NCBI GenBank assembly: GCA_022784465.1
Contig: JALFUR010000010.1
Coordinates: 1-64,000, forward strand
Length of the DNA: 64,000 nt
From: Christensenella sp.
GTDB lineage: Bacteria > Bacillota > Clostridia > Christensenellales > UBA3700
Reading direction: 5' to 3'
Shown: piece by piece, positions 43,641 through 51,850 of the stretch
Position numbering within the stretch: position 1 is the first letter of the stretch
Layout of the letters: the number at the start of each line of letters is the position of its first letter
Position numbers and translations under genes: made by a program
Notes under the pieces: model-generated
What the model was told of the DNA's origin: nothing
The model's input: only the letters and a program-made list of their open reading frames with translations
Databases searched by the model: none

Positions 43641-44410
43641 TGATTATAGATTCTCATGCACACTTAAATGACCCTACACTAATGAGCAAAGCGAAAGAGA
43701 TTGTAGAAGGATTTAAGGAAAACGGTATAGAAAAATGTATTATTGCTGGATTTAATTATGAATCAAGCGTATTAGCTGTAGAGCAGGCAAATAAATTTAA
43801 ACAATATTGTTTAATAGGTACGCATCCTGCCGACGTTAAGGAGTTAGACAATACTTTAATTGAAAAATATAGAGTGCTTGCTCAAAACTCACGCGTTGTA
43901 GGCATTGGAGAAATTGGACTTGATTACCATTATATGGATGGGGAACCTAAAGAAGTTCAAATGGCAGCTTTTATTAAACAAATAATACTTGCTGATGAAC
44001 TAAAATTGCCTATTTCTTTACATATAAGAGATGCATATGGCGATGCATTGCAAATCATGAGAGATTATAAGCAATATTTAAATAGTGGAATTTTACTTCA
44101 TTGTTATGCTTCTAGCGCTGAAATGGTAAAGGAATTTTCAAGATTTAATTGTTACTTCGCTCTTGGCGGAGCAATAACATTTAAAAACGCAAAGAAGGAA
44201 GAAGTTATAAAAGCTATACCACTAGATAAACTTGTGGTAGAAACAGATTGTCCATATCTAGCACCAACGCCATATAGAGGACAAGTAAATGAACCAAAAT
44301 ATATAAATTTAGTTATAGATAAAATAGCTCAGACATTAGAAATTTCACGTGAGAGCGTGATTGATCTAACAAGAGCAAATACAAAGAATCTCTTTAGGAG
44401 AATTAAATAA
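43640..44410 (+). CDS. tatD: TatD-family metal-dependent DNase
   Basis: A 256-residue TIM-barrel hydrolase with metal ligands in DSHAHLND (His6, His8), GEIGLDYH, SLHIRDA, ILHCYA and ETDCPYLAP. Family members act as 3'-5' exonucleases or in DNA and tRNA-end quality control. It overlaps metG and the next gene by one base each (TAATG), so it is tightly coupled. Confidence 0.93.
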   Translation: MIIDSHAHLNDPTLMSKAKEIVEGFKENGIEKCIIAGFNYESSVLAVEQANKFKQYCLIGTHPADVKELDNTLIEKYRVLAQNSRVVGIGEIGLDYHYMDGEPKEVQMAAFIKQIILADELKLPISLHIRDAYGDALQIMRDYKQYLNSGILLHCYASSAEMVKEFSRFNCYFALGGAITFKNAKKEEVIKAIPLDKLVVETDCPYLAPTPYRGQVNEPKYINLVIDKIAQTLEISRESVIDLTRANTKNLFRRIK

Positions 44411-45000
44411 TGGAAAACGTTGTATACGAATTAGGTGATAGTTTATACATTAATGCTACAAATAGATGCACTAATGCATGTGCTTTTTGTGTTAGAAATT
44501 ATGAAGAAAATATATATGGAGATTTATGGTTAGATAGCGAACCATCTCCAGAATATATTTTGAATGAATTGAAAAAATATGATTTATCTAAATATAAATC
44601 CATTGTCTTTTGTGGCTATGGAGAGCCTACATATAGGCTAGATGTTATAGAAGCAGTTGCAAAATTTGCTCATAGCAATGGTTTAACAACACGTATAAAC
44701 ACAAATGGTCATGGAGATAAAATAAACGACGGAAAAGCCGCCAAAGTCCTTGTAGACAATATCGATATTATAGGAATTAGTTTAAATGAGGTAAATGCTC
44801 AAGCATATGATGAGCTTTGCCACTCAATATATGGAAAAGATGGCTTTGATATTATGATTGCATTTGCAAAAAAATGCGTTGAATTAGGCGGAAATGTAAT
44901 TTTTAGTATAGTTGATGTTGTTGGAGAAGAAAAAATTAACAAGGCTAAGCAAATTGCTCAAGATATTGGTGCAAAACTAAGAGTTAGACAACTAATATGA
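44410..45000 (+). CDS. TatD-linked radical SAM protein
   Basis: A 196-residue radical SAM enzyme with cluster Cys residues 20, 24 and 27 in NRCTNACAFCVRN, then GYGEPTYR and RINTNGHG typical of the family. The size and place directly after tatD match the TatD-linked radical SAM family (TIGR04038 type), whose reaction is unknown. It overlaps tatD by one base and rsmA by four. In many Firmicutes a ribonuclease M5 gene sits between tatD and rsmA; here this gene takes that place. Confidence 0.88.
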   Translation: MENVVYELGDSLYINATNRCTNACAFCVRNYEENIYGDLWLDSEPSPEYILNELKKYDLSKYKSIVFCGYGEPTYRLDVIEAVAKFAHSNGLTTRINTNGHGDKINDGKAAKVLVDNIDIIGISLNEVNAQAYDELCHSIYGKDGFDIMIAFAKKCVELGGNVIFSIVDVVGEEKINKAKQIAQDIGAKLRVRQLI

Positions 45001-45827
45001 GTTCAATTATAGACACATTAAAAAAGAACAATTTTAGATTCAATAAACAATTTGGACAGAACTTTATTACTGATCAGAATTTGTTAAGAGCAATTGTTGA
45101 TGATGCAAAAATAACAAAAGATGACGTTGTTGTAGAAATTGGTCCTGGAGCAGGAACGCTTACAAAAGAAATTGCAAAAAAAGCAAAAGAAGTATTTTCT
45201 TTTGAAATAGATAATAATCTTGCTCCAATTTTAAATGAAACGCTACAAGATTGTCCTAATTCTACTGTAATATTTAAAGATTTTCAAAAAGTTGATGATG
45301 AACAATTAAATCAGATCTTAAACAATAGAGAATATAAAGTTGTTGCTAATTTGCCGTATTATATTACAACTCCTATTATTATGAAATTCATTGAATCTAC
45401 ATATCCACCAAAATCCATAACTGTTATGGTTCAAAAAGAAGTTGCTGAAAGATTAAAATCTAACGCTCTAACGTCAGAAATTGGCGCGATATCTTTATCT
45501 ATTGCTCTTTATGGCGACGTGGAAATGACTAGAGTGGTATCTAGAAAAATGTTTATGCCTGAGCCTAATGTGGATAGTGCAGTAATTAGAATAGATATGC
45601 AAAATAAGTATGACAATATAGACAAAAAACCTGTCAAAAAATTAATTAAAGCAGCTTTTAATATGAGAAGAAAAACATTTTTAAATAATATATCTAATGC
45701 ATTTAATATATCTAAAGATAGAATAAAAGAAGTGTTAAAAGAATTGAATATTGATGAAAACATTAGAGGCGAAGCTGTGTCTATAGATAACTATATAGCA
45801 ATAGCAAAAAAATTGGGTATAAATTAA
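44997..45827 (+). CDS. rsmA: 16S rRNA adenine dimethyltransferase
   Basis: It dimethylates two adjacent adenines in helix 45 of 16S rRNA, late in 30S assembly. Visible marks are FNKQFGQNFITD, the SAM motif EIGPGAGTLTKE (about 47) and the catalytic NLPYYITTPI (about 118). The length of 276 is typical. It overlaps the radical SAM gene (ATGA). Confidence 0.96.
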   Translation: MSSIIDTLKKNNFRFNKQFGQNFITDQNLLRAIVDDAKITKDDVVVEIGPGAGTLTKEIAKKAKEVFSFEIDNNLAPILNETLQDCPNSTVIFKDFQKVDDEQLNQILNNREYKVVANLPYYITTPIIMKFIESTYPPKSITVMVQKEVAERLKSNALTSEIGAISLSIALYGDVEMTRVVSRKMFMPEPNVDSAVIRIDMQNKYDNIDKKPVKKLIKAAFNMRRKTFLNNISNAFNISKDRIKEVLKELNIDENIRGEAVSIDNYIAIAKKLGIN

Positions 45828-45864
45828 AATTTTTTCAAATATACTATTGTGAGGCATAGGTCAC

Positions 45865-46641
45865 ATGATAGTTTTAAAAAGATTTATTATTCTTAATGAA
45901 GTTGAAGAGTCTTCCGTATCCGGAATTATTAAGTTTGAAAATTTTATGCAAAAAACCTCTTTTGAGGTTAAGGCTCCACTATTAAAAAAAGATTATACTT
46001 TAGTCTTATATATAGCAAATGAGTTTATTATAAAAAAGCTAGATATTCAAAAGTTTTTTTCTTTAGAAAAAGAATATGATTTGTCTTGCTTTATTCAAGC
46101 AATAATAATTCAGGGAAAGAATGTAATAGCTCATGGTTCAACAAACGGCTCTAATATTCCTTATGATAGATTATATAAAGAGTTTCTTAAAGAAAATATG
46201 ACACAAGATGAGCAAGAAATTGTTGAACCTATAAAAAGCGAGAAAAATGATGAAACCTCAAAAATAGAAGTTATAAAGGAAGAAGAAAAAGAAGTTAATT
46301 GTGAGCCTTGTCAAACTAAAAAAGAAAAGTCTTTTTATGAAAAGATAGAGAAAAAATTAGATGAACTATTTTTGATGCACGAAAAAGAAGAGATATTACA
46401 AGAGAAAATAAAGGACAGCGTTTGGGCAAAAATACCAACGTATGAAAATGATTATTATGTTGTTGGAATAATAAAAGAAGAAGGAAGGCCGATTGTTATT
46501 TGTTATGGAGTACCAGGCGAGAATTTGGAAAATAAGGAAATAAATGAGGAAGGTGCTAGTTGGTTTGAAATTGAAAACCACAGCGGATATTGGATGATTT
46601 ATCAAAATGCAGAGGATGGAAGTATAATGCAAATAGAGTAG
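45865..46641 (+). CDS. Unknown two-domain protein after rsmA
   Basis: No named family is recognised. The 258 residues have an N-terminal strand-rich domain (1-105), a charged linker (110-175, Glu/Lys-rich, with CEPC) and a C-terminal domain (about 180-258) with DYYVVGIIKEEG, ICYGVPG and GYWMIYQNAEDG. The last pattern recurs in uncharacterised Clostridia proteins. A GAGG lies 10 nt before the ATG. It lies 37 nt after rsmA and may share its transcript. Confidence 0.65.
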   Translation: MIVLKRFIILNEVEESSVSGIIKFENFMQKTSFEVKAPLLKKDYTLVLYIANEFIIKKLDIQKFFSLEKEYDLSCFIQAIIIQGKNVIAHGSTNGSNIPYDRLYKEFLKENMTQDEQEIVEPIKSEKNDETSKIEVIKEEEKEVNCEPCQTKKEKSFYEKIEKKLDELFLMHEKEEILQEKIKDSVWAKIPTYENDYYVVGIIKEEGRPIVICYGVPGENLENKEINEEGASWFEIENHSGYWMIYQNAEDGSIMQIE

Positions 46642-46710
46642 AAATAATTAGTAGTTAAATAAATAAGCGCATGCTATAATTATCACGTAGAAAATTATTA
46701 GGAAGAACTT

Positions 46711-47688
46711 GTGAAATACTTATTTTTTGATATAGAATGCGCGAATTGTTTTAACGGAAAGGGAAAGATATGCAGTTTTGGTTACTGTATAGTTGATGAA
46801 GAATTTAACGTTATTGAAATAAAAGATTTAATAATTAATCCAAAGGATAAATTTAATTTAGGGCCAAAAGGAGATGAAAGAATTCATTTAGCATATTCTA
46901 AAGAAGTTTTTGAATCTTCGCCAGATTTTTTACATTATTTTGAAGAAATAAAAAATCTATTTACACAAGAAGATATCATGGTTTTTGGACATGCTGTATC
47001 TAACGACATTTCATTTTTAAAATCAGAATTCGAGAGATACAATTTAAATCCTATCGATATTAAAGCATATGATACTCAAGTTATTTATAAACAATACAAA
47101 AAAGATCAAAACTTGTCTGCGCTAGATAAATTATGTGTGCTTTATAATATCCCTGTAGAAAACCTTCATAGAAGCGATTATGACGCATCATTAACTATGA
47201 AATTATTAAAAGCTATATGCAAAGAAACTAATAATTCTATAGCAAGTTTATTAGAAGAATATCCAAATACATATGTGGAATATAAGAATAATAATATATC
47301 AAAAAGTTTTGAAGAAATGACAAATTCAAAAAGACTACAAAGTCTTTCTCATTCAAAAATTGATAGGTATAAACAACGCAATATAAGATATCAAAAATAT
47401 TCTTTTGACAGCGAAATTGAAGATAATGACTATAACTTAGCAAAAGCGTATGTAAGAATTCTTGCCGAAAACGATGCTATATACTTATCTAAAGTTAGCA
47501 AATGCTGTTATTATATATGTAGAAATAAAGTTAGCAAAAAATCCCAAGAAGCTTTTAGAAGATTAAATCGCATAAAAGAAGAAGGATTAAAGCAAAGCTT
47601 TTATATAATTAGCGAAGAAAAGTTTAAAGAACATTTTAAAATTGACGAAGAAAAGATAAAAGATTATTTAGAGGATAAAACAAGATGA
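46711..47688 (+). CDS. DEDDh 3'-5' exonuclease
   Basis: A 325-residue protein whose first 170 residues are a DnaQ-like exonuclease: FFDIECAN (Asp6, Glu8), GHAVSNDISFL, and HRSDYDAS as the ExoIII His/Asp motif. The remaining part is basic with no clear domain; the family resembles PolC-type or epsilon-like proofreaders. The start is GTG behind GGAAG. It overlaps mtnN by four bases. A TATAAT at 46675-46680 may be the -10. Confidence 0.85.
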   Translation: MKYLFFDIECANCFNGKGKICSFGYCIVDEEFNVIEIKDLIINPKDKFNLGPKGDERIHLAYSKEVFESSPDFLHYFEEIKNLFTQEDIMVFGHAVSNDISFLKSEFERYNLNPIDIKAYDTQVIYKQYKKDQNLSALDKLCVLYNIPVENLHRSDYDASLTMKLLKAICKETNNSIASLLEEYPNTYVEYKNNNISKSFEEMTNSKRLQSLSHSKIDRYKQRNIRYQKYSFDSEIEDNDYNLAKAYVRILAENDAIYLSKVSKCCYYICRNKVSKKSQEAFRRLNRIKEEGLKQSFYIISEEKFKEHFKIDEEKIKDYLEDKTR

Positions 47689-48362
47689 TTGGAATAATAG
47701 GAGCAATGCAAATAGAGGTTGATGCAATAAAGCAAAAACTAACAAAAACAAAAGAGATAAAGATTGGATCTATTACTTTTGTTGTTGGAGAATACAACAA
47801 TCAAGAGTTTGTTATAGCTCAATGTGGAATAGGAAAAGTATTTGCGGCTATTTGTGCTCAAACAATGATTATGCATTTTAATCCTAAATATATACTAAAC
47901 ATTGGAGTTGGGGGCAGTTTGTCTAAAAACTTAAATGTTGGCTATATTGCAATTTCCTCTGCATTAGTACAACATGACATGGATACTTCTCCTTTAGGAG
48001 ATCCAAAAGGTTTAATCTCTGGAATCAATGTAATTGAAATTCCAGCAGATAAAGATTTAATTAACAAGATTGAACAAGCCGTAAAAAAGGCCTCTATTAA
48101 TTACGAGATAGGAGTTATTGGCTCTGGAGATCAATTCATTAATAGCGTAGAGAAAAAAGATTTTATTAAAAAAACTTTTAATGCAATTGCTTGCGATATG
48201 GAAGGTGCGGCAATAGCTCAAGTTTGCTATGTAAACAATGTGCCATTTGCTGCAATTAGGGCTATATCAGATAATGCGGATGGCAAATCTCATGTCGATT
48301 ATAGCGACTTTATTCAAATAGCAGTCAATAACACATTAAAAGTTTTTTCGAATTTATATTAG
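47685..48362 (+). CDS. mtnN: 5'-methylthioadenosine/S-adenosylhomocysteine nucleosidase
   Basis: It hydrolyses MTA, SAH and 5'-deoxyadenosine. The start IGIIGAMQIEVDAI holds the conserved Glu, and the C-terminal VSDNADG-like segment (ISDNADGKSH) holds the catalytic Asp near 198. The substrate site MEGAAIAQVCY is present. The length of 225 is typical. It overlaps the exonuclease gene (ATGA) and abuts queT end to end. It could clear 5'-deoxyadenosine made by radical SAM enzymes. Confidence 0.94.
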   Translation: MIGIIGAMQIEVDAIKQKLTKTKEIKIGSITFVVGEYNNQEFVIAQCGIGKVFAAICAQTMIMHFNPKYILNIGVGGSLSKNLNVGYIAISSALVQHDMDTSPLGDPKGLISGINVIEIPADKDLINKIEQAVKKASINYEIGVIGSGDQFINSVEKKDFIKKTFNAIACDMEGAAIAQVCYVNNVPFAAIRAISDNADGKSHVDYSDFIQIAVNNTLKVFSNLY

Positions 48363-48869
48363 TTATTCAAACAATCTAGGATATCTTGCTACGAGCTTTT
48401 TTAAAGAAAAATACAAGATAGTTCCAAGTCCGTAAATTGCAATGGATTGAGATGCTAATAAGAATAGTACTTGAAGATAGTACACATATTCTAGTTCTGT
48501 ATATATTAGCCAAATCAAAGGTAAAAACAATGCATTAAGAATTACTGGGAATAATCCACCAAGTATTATTTTTAGCCAATCGTTTTTGATATATTTGCCA
48601 ATAAGATATGTGCAAAAGCAAGAAATTAATGTTATTAAAGATCCTAAGAAGATATCTGCTATTGTGCAACCAGTAATCCAATTTGCCAAAATACATCCTA
48701 TAAATAAAGCGGGGATGCTTTCTGGAAAAAATAGTGGTAGTAGAGTTAATGCTTCACTAGGTCTAAATTGAATGGCACCAGATGCGATTGGAAATACTAC
48801 AAATGTTAAAACTACATACAAAGCCGCAATAATACCGGCGCGGCAAAGCCTTTTGGTTGAAAATTTCAT
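48363..48869 (-). CDS. queT: QueT-type ECF S component for queuosine precursors
   Basis: A 168-residue membrane protein with about six helices that should import a queuosine precursor (preQ1-type) together with a shared ECF module. The pattern VVLTFVVFPIASGAIQFRPSE near the start (here VVLTFVVFPIA then SGAIQFRPSE) and NWITGCTIADIFLG is that of QueT. GAGG precedes the ATG inside a preQ1-like pseudoknot, which supports the substrate call. No queuosine synthesis gene is in the window. Confidence 0.87.
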   Translation of the reverse strand: MKFSTKRLCRAGIIAALYVVLTFVVFPIASGAIQFRPSEALTLLPLFFPESIPALFIGCILANWITGCTIADIFLGSLITLISCFCTYLIGKYIKNDWLKIILGGLFPVILNALFLPLIWLIYTELEYVYYLQVLFLLASQSIAIYGLGTILYFSLKKLVARYPRLFE

Positions 48870-48877
48870 TTATGATA

Positions 48878-48916
48878 CCTCGGTTGTTTTATTGAAGTGT
48901 TTTCCGAAAACCTTCC
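48878..48916 (-). ncRNA. preQ1-I-like riboswitch (variant) in the queT leader
   Basis: Read on the minus strand, GGAAG (48912-48916) pairs with CTTC (48894-48897). The loop base run UCGG (48904-48907) can pair with CCGA (48880-48883), which overlaps the Shine-Dalgarno GAGG (48878-48881). An A-rich tail (AAUAAAACAA) joins them. This is the H-type pseudoknot layout of preQ1-I, and with GG-UUU...ACAC...A-rich tail it aligns loosely with the known consensus. Pairing would hide the ribosome site when ligand binds. The conserved loop is not identical, so it is a variant or a new type. Confidence 0.6.
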
Positions 48917-48922
48917 AAATGC

Positions 48923-48951
48923 ATTGTATCAAAGGAAGAGAATATCGGCAA
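48923..48951 (-). promoter_or_regulatory. Promoter of queT
   Basis: On the minus strand TTGCCG (48946-48951), a 17-nt spacer and TACAAT (48923-48928). The start of transcription would fall about 6-8 nt downstream, at the first base of the pseudoknot stem. Confidence 0.7.
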
Positions 48952-49018
48952 ATAAAAAAGCATAGAAATATTTTTAAACATACAAATATTTATATAAATA
49001 TAACCGCGTGCGTTTTGC

Positions 49019-49047
49019 TTTACATTATAAGCGTTTAGTGGTATATT
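49019..49047 (+). promoter_or_regulatory. Promoter of the polysaccharide cluster
   Basis: TTTACA (49019-49024), a 17-nt spacer and TATATT (49042-49047), 18 nt before the first start codon. No terminator is visible between here and the right edge, so the whole cluster may be one long transcript. Confidence 0.55.
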
Positions 49048-49065
49048 CAAAATAGATTTATAAGT

Positions 49066-50520
49066 ATGGAAGAAGTAATAGTTAATACGAATAATCAAAA
49101 CAAGTTTGAGCAATCAAAGTTTATGCAAGTGTTTAATAAATTTGTATATTCCGATTGTTTTTTTATTGCATTGGTACTGATTATTTCAATTTGTTGGTGG
49201 CAAAAATGGTTGTTTGCAGGTTTGTCTATTCTTGTAGTTTTGGCATCAATTTTATTTGTAATTAAAAGAGATGTTTTACCAGCTTGTTCTATTCTTTTAT
49301 TAACCACTTCAGTAGTTTCTGTCAGAAAAATTCCTAGTAACATAATGGATTTATGGCCACTTGTCGTTTTGCTTATTATTTCTATTTTGGCACACATTAT
49401 CATATATCCAATGAAATCTTTAAAACTTGGAAGAATGACTATGCCGTTGTTGGCGGTGCTTGTAGCATGTTTACTTGGTGGAATTGGTTCTCAACTTGAG
49501 CATGTTATAAAGGCAGATATAATAAATGCACTTTGGCTTGGTGGAATTCCTTTAGTTATTTATTTTTTAGTATTAAATTATGAATCTATTCCAGAAAACA
49601 TTTCTTTTGCTCAATATGTAGCAAAACTGATTTTTTATTTTGGATGTATAGTTGTTCTTGAAATAGCTATATATTATATTTCAAATTGGGATTTTGTAAT
49701 GGAAAACCCTCTTTCGGTTGTTCATTTAGGCTGGGGAGTTTCAAATACTGTTGCTACAGTTTTGTTATTATCATTTCCAATGGGATTTTATCTATATTAC
49801 ACCTCAAAGGGACCAAAATCATATTTGTATATATTAATGTCAATTACTCATTTTATTGGAATTGCTTCAACTACATCAAGAGGAGCATTAATAGTTGGCA
49901 GTGTAGAGTTTGTTATTTTAGTAATAGCTACAATTTTTGTTTGTAAAGACAAAAAAAGAAAAGAATATTTAATTATGTCAGCAATAATACTTGCAGCAGC
50001 GCTATTTATTATTGTTTTAGAAAGAAATGCAATTATTAAGATTTTTCACATAATATTCGTAGATGGAATGGCAGATAGTGGAAGATTTAGAATATATACT
50101 GAAGCAATTGCGTGTTTTTTACAATCACCAATGTTTGGGGCAGGACTCGGATATGTTGGTGATTGGAAAGCTATAATTGACCAAAAAGGTTTGTATCAAA
50201 TTCACAATACGATTTTGCAAATCCTTGCATGTACAGGAATCATAGGAGCAATTGCGTATTTGTTCTACTATGCTGAGAGAATAAAAATGCTGTTTGATAA
50301 ATGGGATGCTTTTAATTTGTTTGTATTTTTGGCAAGTTTTGGATTTGAAGGATATTCAATGTTAAATACTGGAACAATACAAACTTTTCCATTTTTGGCA
50401 ATAATTATGGTGCTTACTATTGCTGTAGAAAAAAACACAAAATTGACCGAATATAATTACATACAAAAATTATTTTTCAAGAAAAATAAGGAGGGCTGTT
50501 TGAATGGAAACAATGGCTAA
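49066..50520 (+). CDS. O-antigen ligase/polymerase family membrane protein (Wzy-like)
   Basis: A 484-residue protein with about eleven to twelve membrane helices and a large loop near residues 320-390 that holds FGAGLGYVGDW, like the Wzy_C/WaaL pattern. It would join repeat units of a surface polysaccharide outside the membrane. Its end overlaps the Wzz-like gene by 17 nt. No convincing Shine-Dalgarno precedes the ATG. Confidence 0.8.
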   Translation: MEEVIVNTNNQNKFEQSKFMQVFNKFVYSDCFFIALVLIISICWWQKWLFAGLSILVVLASILFVIKRDVLPACSILLLTTSVVSVRKIPSNIMDLWPLVVLLIISILAHIIIYPMKSLKLGRMTMPLLAVLVACLLGGIGSQLEHVIKADIINALWLGGIPLVIYFLVLNYESIPENISFAQYVAKLIFYFGCIVVLEIAIYYISNWDFVMENPLSVVHLGWGVSNTVATVLLLSFPMGFYLYYTSKGPKSYLYILMSITHFIGIASTTSRGALIVGSVEFVILVIATIFVCKDKKRKEYLIMSAIILAAALFIIVLERNAIIKIFHIIFVDGMADSGRFRIYTEAIACFLQSPMFGAGLGYVGDWKAIIDQKGLYQIHNTILQILACTGIIGAIAYLFYYAERIKMLFDKWDAFNLFVFLASFGFEGYSMLNTGTIQTFPFLAIIMVLTIAVEKNTKLTEYNYIQKLFFKKNKEGCLNGNNG

Positions 50521-51850
50521 CGAAAAAGAACTAACCTTAAAAGATATTTTTAATATCATAAAAAAAGGATGGGTAAGAATTATTGTGTATATTCTTGTAG
50601 CTGCGCTTATTGCTAGTGCGGTATTGGTAACAATTTATACTAGTAATAAACAAGTAGAATATACAACAAATGTTAGATTTAACAACAGCAATCTTGCTTC
50701 AGGAGTTTCAGAATGGGGAACAGATTTTGATTATTCATCTATTGTTAAATCTGTAGAGGTTGTAAATGCTGCACTGGCAGAATGTGGATATGAAGGTGAA
50801 ATGTCAGATGAATTGTCCAAGTGGGTTACTAAAAATATTAAAGTTGTTGCAAATGAAGAAAGAAATGATTTAGGCGAAATAATAGTTAATAATGGTAACT
50901 TAAATATTGTTTTAAAAAAGTCAAATGAGTTAAGATTGACAGATTCTGACTATAAGGCAATTGTTGATGAAATTGCAAGACAATCAATTATTTATATAAG
51001 AAATAAATATTCATATAAAATAGATTTTGCAAATGTATCAAGCTTAGACTATACTTCAACAAATTATGTTAAAGTATATGAAATTTTATATAAAGAATAT
51101 GTTCAATTAAATAACATATTAGATAGCATTCTTTCTATAGATTCTTCATTTAGATCAACTCAAACAAAACAATCATTCCAAGACATTAAAAATAGAATCA
51201 ATTTTGTTTCTAGCGATATAAATTCTTTGGTAAGTTATTTTACGCAAAATGCAGTAAAAAATACGGAAAATCAAAGAGAAGATGAGGTCTCATACGTTGA
51301 TAGAAAAGTGGCTGAATATACAGTTCAAATTGATAACTTAGAATCTTCAATAACGAAACTTGGAACAATAATAGATAGTAGTAAGCCTGTTATTGTGGCT
51401 GGAGAAAACGTTGTTCAGTTCGGATTGAGCAGTGAAGATTATTATGATTTGATTAAACAATATAAAGCAATGCAAGAAGAACTTATTCAACTAAAGACAG
51501 AAAAACAAACATGGGAAACATTGCAAGTTTCTTATTCTGGAGTGATTATTACAGAAGCTAGTAAACAAGCTTTAGTTAAGGCTATGATTAGCGACATACA
51601 AATAGAGTTATCGTCAATTTATGATGATATGTCTGTTGGAGTAGAAGAATACAACAAAGAAGCATTGCTAATAAATGATATAAAGATAGAAATACCAGCA
51701 CAAAAGATAAGTCAAAGCGTATTAAGTGCAAGCATAATAATAATATTAGAATTTGTAATTATTGTTCTTGCCGCTATTGTGGCAATGGTGGTTACAAACT
51801 CAAAAATGAAAGCGAAGGGGAGCGACAATGAAGGAGTTAATAATAAATAA
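50504..51850 (+). CDS. Wzz/YveK-like chain-length or export protein
   Basis: A 448-residue protein with membrane helices near both ends (about 25-45 and 405-425) and a long extracytoplasmic coiled-coil-rich part, the layout of polysaccharide co-polymerases. The start LTLKDIFNIIKKGWVRI resembles Wzz domains. No tyrosine-kinase domain is fused. GGAGGG precedes the ATG inside the end of the Wzy-like gene, and the 3' end overlaps the next gene by 23 nt. Confidence 0.75.
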   Translation: METMANEKELTLKDIFNIIKKGWVRIIVYILVAALIASAVLVTIYTSNKQVEYTTNVRFNNSNLASGVSEWGTDFDYSSIVKSVEVVNAALAECGYEGEMSDELSKWVTKNIKVVANEERNDLGEIIVNNGNLNIVLKKSNELRLTDSDYKAIVDEIARQSIIYIRNKYSYKIDFANVSSLDYTSTNYVKVYEILYKEYVQLNNILDSILSIDSSFRSTQTKQSFQDIKNRINFVSSDINSLVSYFTQNAVKNTENQREDEVSYVDRKVAEYTVQIDNLESSITKLGTIIDSSKPVIVAGENVVQFGLSSEDYYDLIKQYKAMQEELIQLKTEKQTWETLQVSYSGVIITEASKQALVKAMISDIQIELSSIYDDMSVGVEEYNKEALLINDIKIEIPAQKISQSVLSASIIIILEFVIIVLAAIVAMVVTNSKMKAKGSDNEGVNNK

